From: Methanobrevibacter arboriphilus
GTDB lineage: Archaea > Methanobacteriota > Methanobacteria > Methanobacteriales > Methanobacteriaceae
DNA: 64,000 nucleotides
NCBI RefSeq assembly: GCF_019669925.1
Contig: NZ_AP019779.1
Location: forward strand, 1,007,001 to 1,071,000
Direction of reading: 5' to 3'
The notes below the pieces were generated by a model. It did not search any database and was not told where the DNA came from. It saw nothing but the letters and a program-made list of their open reading frames with translations. A program made the position numbers and the translations under genes. Each line of letters opens with the position of its first letter. The first letter of the stretch is position 1. Positions 29,928 through 40,143 of the stretch are shown piece after piece.

Positions 29928-30494
29928 CTATACAAATTAAAATTTCGTCTATTTATCTATTAAGATTAAAGATAAAATTAATATAAATAATACAATATTA
30001 ATATTATCTAATTAAAGTTAAAAAACATTTAATCAATTATATAATGATTTATAATAACATATAAACAAATTTTTTAAAATTCTATAATAATATTAAAATT
30101 AGATTATATTATTCATATTAATTCTATATTTATATTATTCAAGTATTTAAAGTTTTCAAAATTAAAACAAATATTTGAAAATTATTATTAAAATTATGTA
30201 TTAAGATTAATTCACTTGATTAAAATTAATTGATAAATTAATAAAGTTAATAATACTAATAATATTAATAATATTAATAACGTTAATAATGTTAATAATG
30301 TTAATAATGTTAATATAAAATCAGTATTAATAATATAACTAATTATAATATCAATAATTTAATATTATAAATAATTAATTAAATTGCATTAAATTATCAA
30401 TTAAGAATAAGAATTATTAAATAAGAATCATTAAATAAAGATTATTAAATAAAAATTACAGATAAACATTGAATAATTACCAGTCCATATAATC
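29928..30494. other. Long spacer between secE and spt5 with a 9-bp tandem repeat
   Basis: At about 30245-30315 units of nine bases, variants of GTTAATAAT, repeat about eight times. The remainder is A+T-rich with no gene, hairpin or RNA recognised. The spacer splits a gene pair that is normally adjacent. Confidence 0.6.
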
Positions 30495-30674
30495 TTATAT
30501 TCCTATTAATTGGAAAATTAAGACTATTATAAAACCAATAACTCCAATAATAAGTATACCTATAGCTGTTACTTTTGAGAAATTGATATATTCCTCTTTA
30601 GTTGGTTTTTTAGATACCTTCAATACTCTTTTACATTCTTTGAAAAAACGATTCACTGATCCTTGAAAACTCAT
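30495..30674 (-). CDS. secE: Preprotein translocase subunit SecE
   Basis: This 59-residue protein is the small single-span subunit of the SecYEG channel. It begins MSFQGSVNRFFKECKRVLKV, with an amphipathic basic helix followed by KKPTKEEY, the conserved hinge of archaeal SecE. A single hydrophobic transmembrane segment (about residues 37-57) then runs to the end. An AGGGGAT ribosome site lies just before the ATG at 30674, and the TAA is at 30497-30495. Its place between ftsZ and spt5 is the conserved archaeal order, which supports the call despite the short length. Confidence 0.92.
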   Translation of the reverse strand: MSFQGSVNRFFKECKRVLKVSKKPTKEEYINFSKVTAIGILIIGVIGFIIVLIFQLIGI

Positions 30675-31498
30675 TGAAATCCCCTATTCTTTAAATAAGG
30701 TTATGACTTAATACTAATAAATATAAAAACCTTATAATAAACTTAAATAAGCTTAATATTTTTAAAATTGTTATGTTAATGATCAATTTACTGATAATTT
30801 AATTGATAATATAACTATTCATTCTTAATATCTTATTCATATTATTTTATCCAATTGATAATTAAAAATAATTTATAATAAATAATTTATAATTATACTT
30901 TAATCATAGAATAAACATGATTATGAGTAGTATTAGATAAAATATTATTAATTAACTATTTAAATAATAGTATATATGATAAAAGCTATGATACGATAAA
31001 TATTATGATAACTAATATTATAACTAATATTATAATTAATATTACAATTAATATCAGTTATTGTATTAATCAATACTTAATTGTTAAGTATTTATAATAA
31101 TATTATAATTATAATTCTATATTTATAAACTTTTGGTATGAATGTATAAAAATTTTGATATTAAGTTTGTGTTACAATATTAGATTAATTACAATATTAA
31201 ATTATAATCTAAAATATAATATAAAATAAAAATAATAGAATAGCCTAAAAAATTAAATGCACTAATAAAAATATAAATAGATTCTGATGAAGTAAAAATA
31301 TTCATCATAAATCATCAGAATTCATCAAAATTCATAAAGATAATTCATCAAAGAAAATAAACGATGGGATTAGCTATATAATTGAAAAAACTATCTAAAA
31401 ATTTTAATTTAATATAAATAAAGATTAAATAATTTGATAAATAAAGATTGAATAGTTTGAGATAAATAAATATTAAGTCTCAAAATGAAAATTGATAT
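30675..31498. other. 824-base A+T-rich spacer between ftsZ and secE
   Basis: This stretch shows short direct repeats, for example of ACTAATATTATAA (31010-31040) and TTCATCA (31303-31350). I find no convincing ORF with a ribosome site, no tRNA and no strong hairpin. The secE promoter is probably here. Confidence 0.5.
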
Positions 31499-32644
31499 TT
31501 AGAAAGTTCCATCAATAAAATCATCTAAAGGATCAGATTCAACTTCAGAAGACATATTCTCCATATCAGCTACATCAATTTTTTCGATAGCTCTTTCACT
31601 ATATTCATCTTGAGTTTTGACTCCAGAAACAACAATTGTTGTTCTAACCATATTTTGTAGGTCTTCATCAATCTGAACACCCCAAATAACATTTGCTTCT
31701 GGATCTAATTTATCAGCAACAATTTGAACAATCTTCTCAGATTCATGTAAAGTTAAGTCTGAACTACCAGATATATTAATTAATGCACCTTTAGCATCTG
31801 AAATATCTAAATCAAGTAAAGGACTATTTAAAGCTTCATGGACAGATTCTAATGCTCTATCTCCAGATTCAGATTCACCCATGCCAATCATAGCCATACC
31901 AGAACCTTGCATAATACTTCTAATATCAGCAAAATCAAGGTTAACCAAACTTTTCTTAGTAATTAACTCAGTAATACCTTTTACAGCTCGACCTAAAATT
32001 TCATCAGAAACCATAAATGCTTTGTTTAGAGGAAGATTAGGAGCTACTTCTAATAATTTATCATTAGGAATTATTATAACAGTATCTGCATTATTTTTAA
32101 GTTTTTCTAAACCTTTTTCAGCATTTTCTCTTCTTTTAATACCTTCTGCTGAAAATGGCATAGTAGCTACAGCAACAGTTAAAGCACCTGCTTTTTTAGC
32201 TAATTTTGAGATAACTGGAGCAGAACCAGTACCAGTTCCTCCACCAAGACCACATGTAACAAAAACCATGTCAGATCCTTCGAGTTCATCTCTTATTTCA
32301 TCTTCGCTTTCTTCAGCACATTCTTCTCCAACATCAGGATCTCCACCAGCACCTAAACCATGACAAGTTTTCTTACCTAAAAGGAGTTTTTTGGTAGATT
32401 GACTATAAAATAGATCTTGAGCATCAGTATTAACAGTTACTGTCTCTGCTCCATCAATACCGATTTCATTTAATCTAGATACAGTATTATTACCAGCACC
32501 ACCTGCACCAATTACGAAAATTCTAGCACGACTTTTATCAATCATGTCAAGTAATTCATCGTCTAGGTCTGCTGAAATTCTTGTTGGAATCTGTTTTTCC
32601 ATTCTCTTTTCAGAATCTTTGATTGCATCATTTAAAAATTTCAC
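31499..32644 (-). CDS. ftsZ: Cell division GTPase FtsZ
   Basis: FtsZ polymerises at mid-cell and directs division. The 381-residue protein has the nucleotide-binding [13 protein letters not shown] near residue 47 and the tubulin signature [10 protein letters not shown] near residue 135, then IIIPNDKLL and the T7 region. An N-terminal extension of about 40 residues and an acidic C-terminus (DPLDDFIDG) are typical of archaeal FtsZ1. The start is GTG at 32644 after GGGGTT. An ATG further in (MEKQIPTRI) is possible. It heads the conserved ftsZ-secE-spt5-L11-L1-P0-P1 run. Confidence 0.96.
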   Translation of the reverse strand: MKFLNDAIKDSEKRMEKQIPTRISADLDDELLDMIDKSRARIFVIGAGGAGNNTVSRLNEIGIDGAETVTVNTDAQDLFYSQSTKKLLLGKKTCHGLGAGGDPDVGEECAEESEDEIRDELEGSDMVFVTCGLGGGTGTGSAPVISKLAKKAGALTVAVATMPFSAEGIKRRENAEKGLEKLKNNADTVIIIPNDKLLEVAPNLPLNKAFMVSDEILGRAVKGITELITKKSLVNLDFADIRSIMQGSGMAMIGMGESESGDRALESVHEALNSPLLDLDISDAKGALINISGSSDLTLHESEKIVQIVADKLDPEANVIWGVQIDEDLQNMVRTTIVVSGVKTQDEYSERAIEKIDVADMENMSSEVESDPLDDFIDGTF

Positions 32645-33214
32645 TTACTAACCCCACATTAACAAAAATTAAAACATATAATTTATAAATTATAATTTTA
32701 ATTTATTTTATGTTAATTGATTTGTAATAAGTTATATTTAAATGCAACGGTAAAAATCTCAGAAATCTGAAAATTAGATAGTAATTTAACATAAAAATCT
32801 AAAATTCAAATATTTATAAGACTATAATTAGATAAAAATTTTAATTGTAATTTAATCATAAAATCAAATGAGAAATCAAAATGAAATTATTACTATTAGT
32901 AAGTATATGTTTAGTAATAAAAAATATCTATAAAAAACTTTTATTAAACTAATTAATAATCATATTAAATTTATAAGACTAAAATTAATAAAAATAAATA
33001 AAAATATAATAAAAATATAAGAATAAAAGTTATAAAAATAATAAAAATAATAGAAACAAAAAGACAAATAAATTATAAGATAAGAATTGTAAATATAAAA
33101 ATAAGTCAAAAATAAAAATAATATATAATCAATATTAAAAGAATTAAAAAAGGAAATATGTTCTTAAAAAGAATATATAATCCAAATATATTATATAAAA
33201 ACATTCTAAATGAA
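32645..33214. other. Spacer upstream of ftsZ, nothing recognised
   Basis: The sequence is almost pure A+T with runs such as AAAAATAATA. The ftsZ-proximal part must hold its promoter. Candidate TATA-like runs are too many to choose among. Confidence 0.4.
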
Positions 33215-33796
33215 TTAATCTATTGGCATAGCTATTATTTCATGGATTCTCATATCAAAAACATTGGTCATATTAGCAGGAGTAATAATAGCAGCAGAAT
33301 CTGCGCCAATAGCTCTTCCACCAATAGCTAATATTTTTTCTTCAACTGGGATAAGACCAGCATCAGCTAACATGATACTTATCTCTCCACAAACTTTTAT
33401 TCCTTGTGAAAACATTCTAAATGTTTCAGCTATGATTTCAACAGGAGTTACTCCGCCAAATTTATTTGAAATTCCTCTTCCAACACCACTAAAAGCATGA
33501 GACCCTGCAAATGTAATTATTCCTTTTTCTTCCAATTTTTTCCTAGTTTTAAAACTTATTTCTAATTTATTCTTCTCTTTAAAACCTGCATGATGAGTTA
33601 CATTAACAATAGTAATTTTATCATTGATTCCTGCATCTTCAAGAGCTTTAAAAAGTTTAAGTGCAGTTTCACCAGAAACAGAAGCTATAGCAACATATTT
33701 AATATCTGAATCTAGCAACCTTTCTTTAACAAGCTGAATTAAATCATCTGTATTCTCATTACCTGGTTTTTCAAAATATCTTATTAATTTATCCAT
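33215..33796 (-). CDS. Pyruvate kinase C-terminal-like domain protein
   Basis: The protein (194 residues from ATG 33796, MDKLIRYFEKPG) matches the stand-alone alpha/beta domain related to the C-terminal domain of pyruvate kinase that is common in archaea. Visible segments are YVAIASVSGETALKLFKAL, VTHHAGFKEKN and IGGRAIGADSAAIITPANM. It has no kinase barrel, so it is not a pyruvate kinase. The role is unknown. A reading from 33811 would add five residues. The next gene, comA, is divergent. In Methanothermobacter I recall the same neighbours between ftsZ and comA. Confidence 0.8.
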   Translation of the reverse strand: MDKLIRYFEKPGNENTDDLIQLVKERLLDSDIKYVAIASVSGETALKLFKALEDAGINDKITIVNVTHHAGFKEKNKLEISFKTRKKLEEKGIITFAGSHAFSGVGRGISNKFGGVTPVEIIAETFRMFSQGIKVCGEISIMLADAGLIPVEEKILAIGGRAIGADSAAIITPANMTNVFDMRIHEIIAMPID

Positions 33797-34126
33797 AAAA
33801 ATCCATTCCAAGCTATTTTATCAAAATTTTTCAAAAAATTTTTAAATAACTAAATAAACTATTAAATAAATTCATTTTTAAATAATTATTGATTATACTA
33901 TTGATTATAAAATTGCATTACCATAGTGATTATTATGTTAACTATAATATTGATTATATTAATTTATATTTAATAATATATTTAAATTAATAACCTATTT
34001 AATAATATAAATTTTAAATTAATATAATTTTAAATTAATATAATATATGAAACTAGATGATTCCAAAAAAAATAAAAATTATAAAGAACAAAAATAGGAT
34101 ATTATAAATTTGTAAAAAGTGATTAT
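33797..34126. other. Divergent A+T-rich promoter region before comA
   Basis: This holds promoters for two divergent genes. Short repeats of TTTTAAATTAATATAA occur near 34010-34045. Nothing else is visible. Confidence 0.4.
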
Positions 34127-34900
34127 ATGAAATGTTTTGAATTTTTACTTCCATCAAGAGAAAAAAAACCTAGAAAAAAAGGATTTACAATGGTCTTAGA
34201 TAAAGGACTTGGTTTAAAAACTGCAAAAAGTTTAATGGAGATATCCGGAGAATACATTGATTTTTTAAAATTTGGATGGGGAACAATAATTGTTCATGAT
34301 AAGGAAATAATTAAAAGAAAAATAGAAATGTATAAATCATTTGAAATAACTCCTTACACTGGAGGAACACTTTTTGAAATAGCTTATATAAACAATAAAG
34401 TTCCTGAATTTTTTAAAGAAGCGAGAAAATTAGGTTTTGAAGCTATCGAAATATCTGATGGATCAACTGATATGACAGAAAGTGAAAAGCTTAATTTCAT
34501 ATCAGAAGCCAAAGAAAAAGGTTTTTATGTTTTATCTGAAGTAGGTAAAAAAGATCCTGAAGCAGATGCATCCATTACTATGGAAAAAAGAATAGAATTA
34601 GTAAATGCAGAATTGAAAGCAGGATCAGATATGGTAATCATAGAAGCACGAGAAGGTGGAAAAAACATTGGAATATATGATGAAAAAGGAAACGCGAAAG
34701 AAGAAGAAGTTGACTATCTTCTAAAACATATTCCTGGAGAAAAAATTATATGGGAAGCTCCAAATAAAGATCAACAAGTTTACTTCATACTTAAGCTTGG
34801 CAAAGAAACAAATCTTGGAAATATCTCAACAGATGATATAACTTCTCTTGAAACTATTAGAAGAGGGCTTAGAGGAGATACAATAAATAAAATAAAATAA
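34127..34900 (+). CDS. comA: Phosphosulfolactate synthase ComA
   Basis: ComA adds sulfite to phosphoenolpyruvate to make phosphosulfolactate, the first committed step of coenzyme M synthesis, so it marks a methanogen. The 257-residue TIM-barrel protein shows KKGFTMVLDKGLGLK, DFLKFGWGTIIVHD, PYTGGTLFEIA, FEAIEISDGSTDM and IIEAREGGKNIGIYD, all typical of the family. It is followed after 141 bases by an F420-ligase-like gene on the same strand. Confidence 0.95.
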   Translation: MKCFEFLLPSREKKPRKKGFTMVLDKGLGLKTAKSLMEISGEYIDFLKFGWGTIIVHDKEIIKRKIEMYKSFEITPYTGGTLFEIAYINNKVPEFFKEARKLGFEAIEISDGSTDMTESEKLNFISEAKEKGFYVLSEVGKKDPEADASITMEKRIELVNAELKAGSDMVIIEAREGGKNIGIYDEKGNAKEEEVDYLLKHIPGEKIIWEAPNKDQQVYFILKLGKETNLGNISTDDITSLETIRRGLRGDTINKIK

Positions 34901-35041
34901 ATCTATATAAAATTATAAGAAATATAAAAAAATGATATAGGATAATATAAAATGATATAAAATGCAAACTAATATAAATAATTAATGGAATTTAATATTA
35001 GAAGAATTTAATCCTTAAAAAATGTAAAAAAGCATGATTAC

Positions 35042-35965
35042 ATGAAAAAAAAGACTATAAAACCAAATTACATACAAGGAAAAACAAAAAAAGGAATAAA
35101 CTATAAATATGTCGAAGATGATGACTTTATCATTATCCCCATTGAAACAAGTTATATAAATGCAAATGAAAACTTAAATAAGATCATTGATCCTGTAATT
35201 AAACTAATAGAGAATGATGATTATTTAATAATAGCTGAAACTCCTGTTGCTATATCACAAGGAAGATTAGTTGATGAAATGAAATATGAACCAGGAATAT
35301 CAGCTAAATTCTTAGCTATCATTTGGAGCAAATATATTTGGGGATATTTACTTGGACCAATTTTTGGAATAAAAGATAGAACGATTAAAAACTTGAGAAG
35401 ATTACCTCCAGAATCAAAAAGGCATAAAGAAGTGGTTTTACAGTTATATGGATGGAAACACGCTTTAAAACCTGCATCAGAAGCAGGAATAGATTTAAGT
35501 AATGCTCCTGGAACTTTTGTATCATTACTGCCGGAAAATCCTGAAAAGGTAGCTAAAGACATAGCAAAAAAAATAGAAGAAAAAACAACTAAAACAGCAC
35601 ATGTCTTAATAATAGATACTGATGCTACCTATAAAAGAGGTAAAAAATATTTTACAGGGCTTCCAATAGCTATAAATGGAATTAATTCCAATAAAGGTGT
35701 TTTTGGATATGTTTTAGGACAATTATCTGAAAATGTTGGCTCTACCCCTCTTGGAAGTTCAAAAAATATCACTGTCAAAGAAGGAATAAAAATGGCCAAT
35801 ATAGCTGAAAACTATCAAAAAACTCTTTCAACAAATATGGAAACTATACATAGTGTTAAAAATATTTTAGGCAGCAATATAGATGGTACTACTGTTGAAT
35901 CCCTTGATTCTATTGTTCATACCCCAGCAGTTATAGTAAGAGAAAAGAATAAATATAACTTATAA
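35042..35965 (+). CDS. Coenzyme F420-0:L-glutamate ligase-like protein
   Basis: The 307-residue protein resembles the CofE fold (COG1478 relatives): FIIIPIETSYI near the N-terminus, then DDYLIIAETPVAISQGRLVD, and later LIIDTDATYKRG, where CofE binds metal and GTP. It is longer than and diverged from bona fide CofE, and such paralogues beside comA are common in Methanobacteriales. It may be an amide-ligase of another cofactor. I assign the fold with moderate confidence and no substrate. The start has no clear ribosome site. Confidence 0.7.
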   Translation: MKKKTIKPNYIQGKTKKGINYKYVEDDDFIIIPIETSYINANENLNKIIDPVIKLIENDDYLIIAETPVAISQGRLVDEMKYEPGISAKFLAIIWSKYIWGYLLGPIFGIKDRTIKNLRRLPPESKRHKEVVLQLYGWKHALKPASEAGIDLSNAPGTFVSLLPENPEKVAKDIAKKIEEKTTKTAHVLIIDTDATYKRGKKYFTGLPIAINGINSNKGVFGYVLGQLSENVGSTPLGSSKNITVKEGIKMANIAENYQKTLSTNMETIHSVKNILGSNIDGTTVESLDSIVHTPAVIVREKNKYNL

Positions 35966-36473
35966 CATAATATATAATGCTATTAAGATAATAGTTTATG
36001 CACAGTATAACAATTAATACAAGTATTATATAATTAATAGTATTAAAATAGTTTGATAAGATAGAGTAATAATTTATAAAATATATGTTCTTTATATAAT
36101 AAAATAGATACATACTGTTTCTAGGTATAAGAATGTTATTTACGTGTTTTTACTCATAAAAAATATCATATTTTTATAAATAATAAGAATGAAGAATTTT
36201 AATTATTATAGAATCAGTTTTAAAACACAATAATATATTTTTTAACAATACTTTAAAGACAATATTTTTAGAAAAATATTACGATAATTAATTTTATATT
36301 GTATGCACTACATATATGTTACTGGTATTAATAAATATCTAATTATTTTTTAAGGTGTTTAATCTCCTTTGAACGCCATATAGTGCTGATGCATTTTATC
36401 AAATAATTTTATAAGCTTTATTTACTATGATAAAGTAATATATACAATTGTTTTTGTGGAGAGGGTTGAGTAA
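35966..36473. other. Spacer upstream of tfe
   Basis: Mostly A+T-rich. A less A+T-rich block at about 36352-36400 (around TCCTTTGAACGCC) stands out but forms no clear hairpin. A TATA-like AATATATA lies at about 36437-36444, some 30 bases before the tfe ATG, so tfe probably has a very short leader. Confidence 0.4.
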
Positions 36474-36995
36474 ATGTTAAATGATCCATTGGTCCAAGAA
36501 TTATTAAATGAAGTTGTACAGGATGAAGAAAATATATCCATTGTTGAATGTTTAATAGATGGAACTAATACTGATGAAGAAATAGCTGAAAAAACTGAAA
36601 TTAAATTAAATATCGTGCGAAAAGTTCTATATAAGTTATATGATTCAGGATTAGCTAGTTACAAAAGAAGTAAAGATCCTGAAACACAATGGTATACATA
36701 TTCATGGAAATTTGATTCCAATGGAGTAAATACGCAAATTCAAGAAAAATCAGCTGATGAAATAAATAATTTAAGAGAAATCCTAGAGATTGAAGAGAAC
36801 AATATGTTTTTTGTCTGTCCAGAAGGACATTCAAGATTTGCATTTGATCAAGCTTCAGAAATGGGATTCATATGCCCAGAATGTGGAAATGATATCAGTT
36901 TCCAAGAAAATGATGGGATAATTAGTAGAATAAAAGAAGAAATTGCAAATTATGAAAAAGCATACTCCATTGGTATAACAGAAAATGCAAAATAA
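36474..36995 (+). CDS. tfe: Transcription initiation factor TFE, alpha subunit
   Basis: TFE helps RNA polymerase open promoter DNA. The 173-residue protein has an N-terminal winged helix (about residues 1-85, with EEIAEKTEIKLNIVRKVLYKLYDSGLASY) and a C-terminal zinc-ribbon region. The ribbon reads CPEGHSRF followed by FICPECG, so at the expected second ligand position there is His (CX3H...CX2C). The zinc site may thus be of the CHCC type. A GAGAGGG ribosome site precedes the ATG. Confidence 0.93.
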   Translation: MLNDPLVQELLNEVVQDEENISIVECLIDGTNTDEEIAEKTEIKLNIVRKVLYKLYDSGLASYKRSKDPETQWYTYSWKFDSNGVNTQIQEKSADEINNLREILEIEENNMFFVCPEGHSRFAFDQASEMGFICPECGNDISFQENDGIISRIKEEIANYEKAYSIGITENAK

Positions 36996-37221
36996 TTAAT
37001 GAAAAATTGCTAATAAACACAATTAGCGAAATTTTTCTATTTATATTTTAATTGAGTTTATTTTTAAATTATTATTAATTTATATTATTTTTTATATTAT
37101 TCATATATAATTTATCGTTATTATTTTTAATATTAAAAGCAATACTAAACATATTGAATTTTTCTTTTAATATTAAAAGTATTTTATTATATTTTATTAT
37201 TATCAATAGTGGAGTGTTGTT

Positions 37222-37713
37222 ATGGTAATAAAACTTTTAAAAGAGGAAGGATGTCCAGATTGGGTTATTGAACATTCTTTAGCAGTCTGTAATAAAGCTA
37301 AAGAGATATCCAAAAATTTTGACGTTAGCCAAGAGTTAATAGAAGAAGCAGCTTTACTTCATGATATTGGTAGATCCAAAACAAATGATATTGATCATGC
37401 AATCATTGGGGCCAACTTAGCTATTGAAAAAGGATTTTCTAATGAAGTAGCTTCTATAATTGAAAAACATGTTGGTTCAGGAATATCAAAAAAAGAAGCT
37501 ATTGAATTGGGTCTTCCAGAAAAAGATTATATTCCTAGTACTGTTGAAGAAAAGATAATTTCACATGCAGATAATCTTATCCATGGTATTGAAGAAGTAG
37601 ATATTGAGTTTATAGTTAATAAATGGAAAAATTATCAAATAAATAATTTAGAAGAATCAATCGATAGATTAAAAAAAGTTCATGAAGAACTAATAACTCG
37701 TTTTGAAAAATAA
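37222..37713 (+). CDS. HD domain phosphohydrolase
   Basis: This 163-residue protein has the HD hydrolase motifs: an early His in EHSLAVCNKA, the metal-binding LLHDIGRSK, then HAIIGANLA and ISHADNLIHG. It belongs to the archaeal HDIG-type uncharacterised family. The likely activity is metal-dependent phosphate ester hydrolysis, perhaps on a nucleotide, but the substrate is unknown. A TGGAG site lies upstream. It is monocistronic as far as can be seen. Confidence 0.85.
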   Translation: MVIKLLKEEGCPDWVIEHSLAVCNKAKEISKNFDVSQELIEEAALLHDIGRSKTNDIDHAIIGANLAIEKGFSNEVASIIEKHVGSGISKKEAIELGLPEKDYIPSTVEEKIISHADNLIHGIEEVDIEFIVNKWKNYQINNLEESIDRLKKVHEELITRFEK

Positions 37714-37873
37714 TAATACTAATAATAATTATAATAATATTAATAATATTACAAAATAATATAAATTAATAATAATTTAAAAATAAACTCAATTAAAGTA
37801 TAGACATAAAAATAATACCAATTATCAATACAATATAAAAATAATTAAATTAATAATAACTTAAAAACAAATA

Positions 37874-38377
37874 TTAATAAATTGAAACCCTTATTACACC
37901 ATTAATTTTTAAAAATTTTTTTATAATTTCTCCAGATACATTTTCTTCAGTAATGATTGTTAATCTTGGAATTTCTTCTAGTTGGGTATCCGAAGCATAA
38001 GCTTGTCTTATACTTATACCTTCTTCTGATATTATCTTGCTAGCATTAGCAAGTATTCCTATATTTTCCTCACCAACTTCTATTTCTATGACCCCTAGTC
38101 CAAGATTTTTAGCTATGTTCTTAAGTAGTGTTCCAGCAGGAAGAATATTTTCAAAAATATTTGAAAGTTTTTCATCATTTAAAATAAAATCGACAGTTAA
38201 TTTTATAGCTTTTCTATCTACATTTGCCACTTTAGCTAAAGCTACGTCGCTTATCTTAAGATCTCCACAATAGATCTTATGATCTTTACCTACTCTAAGA
38301 CCTAATTCTATCATCTTACTTGCAACATTCATACGTGCAGGATACTTCTCAAATTTATACTTCAATGATTCCCACAT
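37874..38377 (-). CDS. ACT-domain regulator of amino acid metabolism
   Basis: The product (167 residues from ATG 38377, MWESLKYKFEKYPARM) has an N-terminal helical region that may bind DNA (VALAKVANVDRKAIKLTVDFI) and a C-terminal ACT-like domain (GVIEIEVGEENIGILANASKIISEEGISIRQ). It corresponds to an archaeal family described as amino-acid-metabolism regulators with an ACT domain. A GTG at 38389 gives four more residues and is an alternative start. The effector is unknown. Confidence 0.75.
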   Translation of the reverse strand: MWESLKYKFEKYPARMNVASKMIELGLRVGKDHKIYCGDLKISDVALAKVANVDRKAIKLTVDFILNDEKLSNIFENILPAGTLLKNIAKNLGLGVIEIEVGEENIGILANASKIISEEGISIRQAYASDTQLEEIPRLTIITEENVSGEIIKKFLKINGVIRVSIY

Positions 38378-38389
38378 TTTATAAACCAC

Positions 38390-38885
38390 AGATTAGTTAA
38401 ATTAAAAATATTTATTTTTAAGTTGTTATATTTAGATATACCTTGCTTTTAATTACATTTTCAATTATATAATATGTTTCAAATATTATAATAATATTTG
38501 GAAAAACATCTTAATATATTATGATGATTAATCATTGGATACTATAATAATTCATTAAATAATATAATTATTTAAAATAATCATATTTAAAAGCACATTA
38601 ATTAGTAAGAATATAACAACTTAAAAATAAATATTTTTAATTAAAAAACTATGAAATTAGAAAATTATAGGATTATAATTCTAATAGAAACACCTCTTTC
38701 AAAAACTAAAATATAATTTAGAGAAAAATAAAATTTAAAATAATTTAAAATAAAATTTAGAGATTATATACTAAATTTAAAGAGTATATACTAAATAAAA
38801 AAATAGATATCTATTATAAAATAAATATAAAATTTAGTGAAGATTAAAAATAAAGATAAAAATTTTAATAGTTAAAAATAAAAAA
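38390..38885. other. A+T-rich spacer between the ACT gene and tRNA-Ile
   Basis: I see nothing gene-like in this 496-base stretch. Short direct repeats such as AAATTTAGAG / TAAATTTAAAGAG occur near 38755-38785. Confidence 0.4.
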
Positions 38886-38960
<75 letters not shown>

Positions 38961-39337
38961 ATATTTCTTATATCAATATACTCTAATTATACATAAACCT
39001 ATATAATCATAATAAATTATGTAATAAAATTAGAGCTAGACACAACATTTAGATTTCATCATATATAATATTTTCGATTTCAATTTAGAAAAATGTTAAA
39101 AATATTATAAGTAATTAGAAATATTATAATTATTAAATTTTTAAAATACTAACTATTATATAAAATACTAAATATTATATCTAATTTATTAATCTAAATA
39201 TATTATGAAAAGTCTAAAAACTGATATTATAAAAATAATATTATAAAAAATACCTAATAAAAAATAAATTTAAACCTAAAAAAGTAAAATTGCATAAAAA
39301 TAAAGTAAACAATCAAACAGATTTAGGAAATAAAAAA
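38961..39337. other. A+T-rich spacer upstream of tRNA-Ile
   Basis: It contains the tRNA promoter, probably within 38965-39000 where TATA-like runs occur on the minus strand, and otherwise shows no gene. Confidence 0.35.
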
Positions 39338-39634
39338 TTAGCTATCTTTTTTCTTATTTATCATTTCATTAATGGAATCAGCCATAGCATGGCCTTCGAC
39401 AATAATTTCAGTATCATCAATTCCATCAACAGATAAAGCTTGAGCTTTTGCATCTGCAGCCATACGAGCTACACTCATGCATCCAGGATTAGTAGGTTTT
39501 ATTGTAATTTTAGCAGTTGAACCATCAATATCAATGTTTTGTACAATGCCCATTTCTACAATACTTACTCCCATATGTGGATCATTTACTTTAGAAACAG
39601 CCTCTCTTACTTTATTTGTTAAATCTTCTGACAT
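39338..39634 (-). CDS. Iron-sulfur cluster assembly factor of the MIP18/PaaD (DUF59) family
   Basis: The 98-residue protein (from ATG 39634, MSEDLTNKV) has the DUF59 layout: VNDPHMGVSIVEMGIV near residue 15 and TNPGCMSVARMAADA with the conserved Cys near residue 52. These proteins help mature Fe-S proteins. This start is chosen because GTGAGG lies six bases upstream. A reading from 39673 would add 13 unlike residues. An adjacent Mrp-type ATPase is not present. Confidence 0.85.
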   Translation of the reverse strand: MSEDLTNKVREAVSKVNDPHMGVSIVEMGIVQNIDIDGSTAKITIKPTNPGCMSVARMAADAKAQALSVDGIDDTEIIVEGHAMADSINEMINKKKDS

Positions 39635-40143
39635 ATTATTCCTCACTCTTATATATTTAAGTATTATACTCACTAATGAGTTTATAATAATCCATTTTAA
39701 TTTAATTGAATTAATTATAATAATTTTAGTTATTTTTATATTTAAGTTATTTTTGTTTTTAAATTTTATACAAAAATAATCATATCAACTTTTTGTTTTA
39801 GTTATATTTATAGATAGCTATTTTATTCTAATATAAAACTAAATTTAATAAAATATAAAATCCATTAAAATAATATAAAAAAGGAAAAATAATCATATAA
39901 ATCCCAATAATACATAAATATTGATTTATATCTAAAACAAAAAATGGAAGATATTAAAAGAATAAAATAACACGATCAACTGTTAAATTAAAATAATTTG
40001 AAATAAATATAAAATAACTAATAAAAAATAAATAATAAAAATAAATTATAAAATAATAAGTAAAAAGGTAATTGAAAAAGTAACCGAAAAAAATAATAAC
40101 AAATACCAAAATTATTAATAAAAATTATTAGTAATAAATAAAA
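39635..40143. other. A+T-rich spacer, nothing recognised
   Basis: This gap separates two minus-strand genes. It is dominated by AAATAATAAAAATA-type sequence with no hairpin, tRNA or ORF that I would support. Confidence 0.4.

Noticed and set aside
36352-36400. C/D box small RNA upstream of tfe
   Set aside because: CTGATG occurs but matching C and D boxes at proper spacing, with a closing stem, could not be found.
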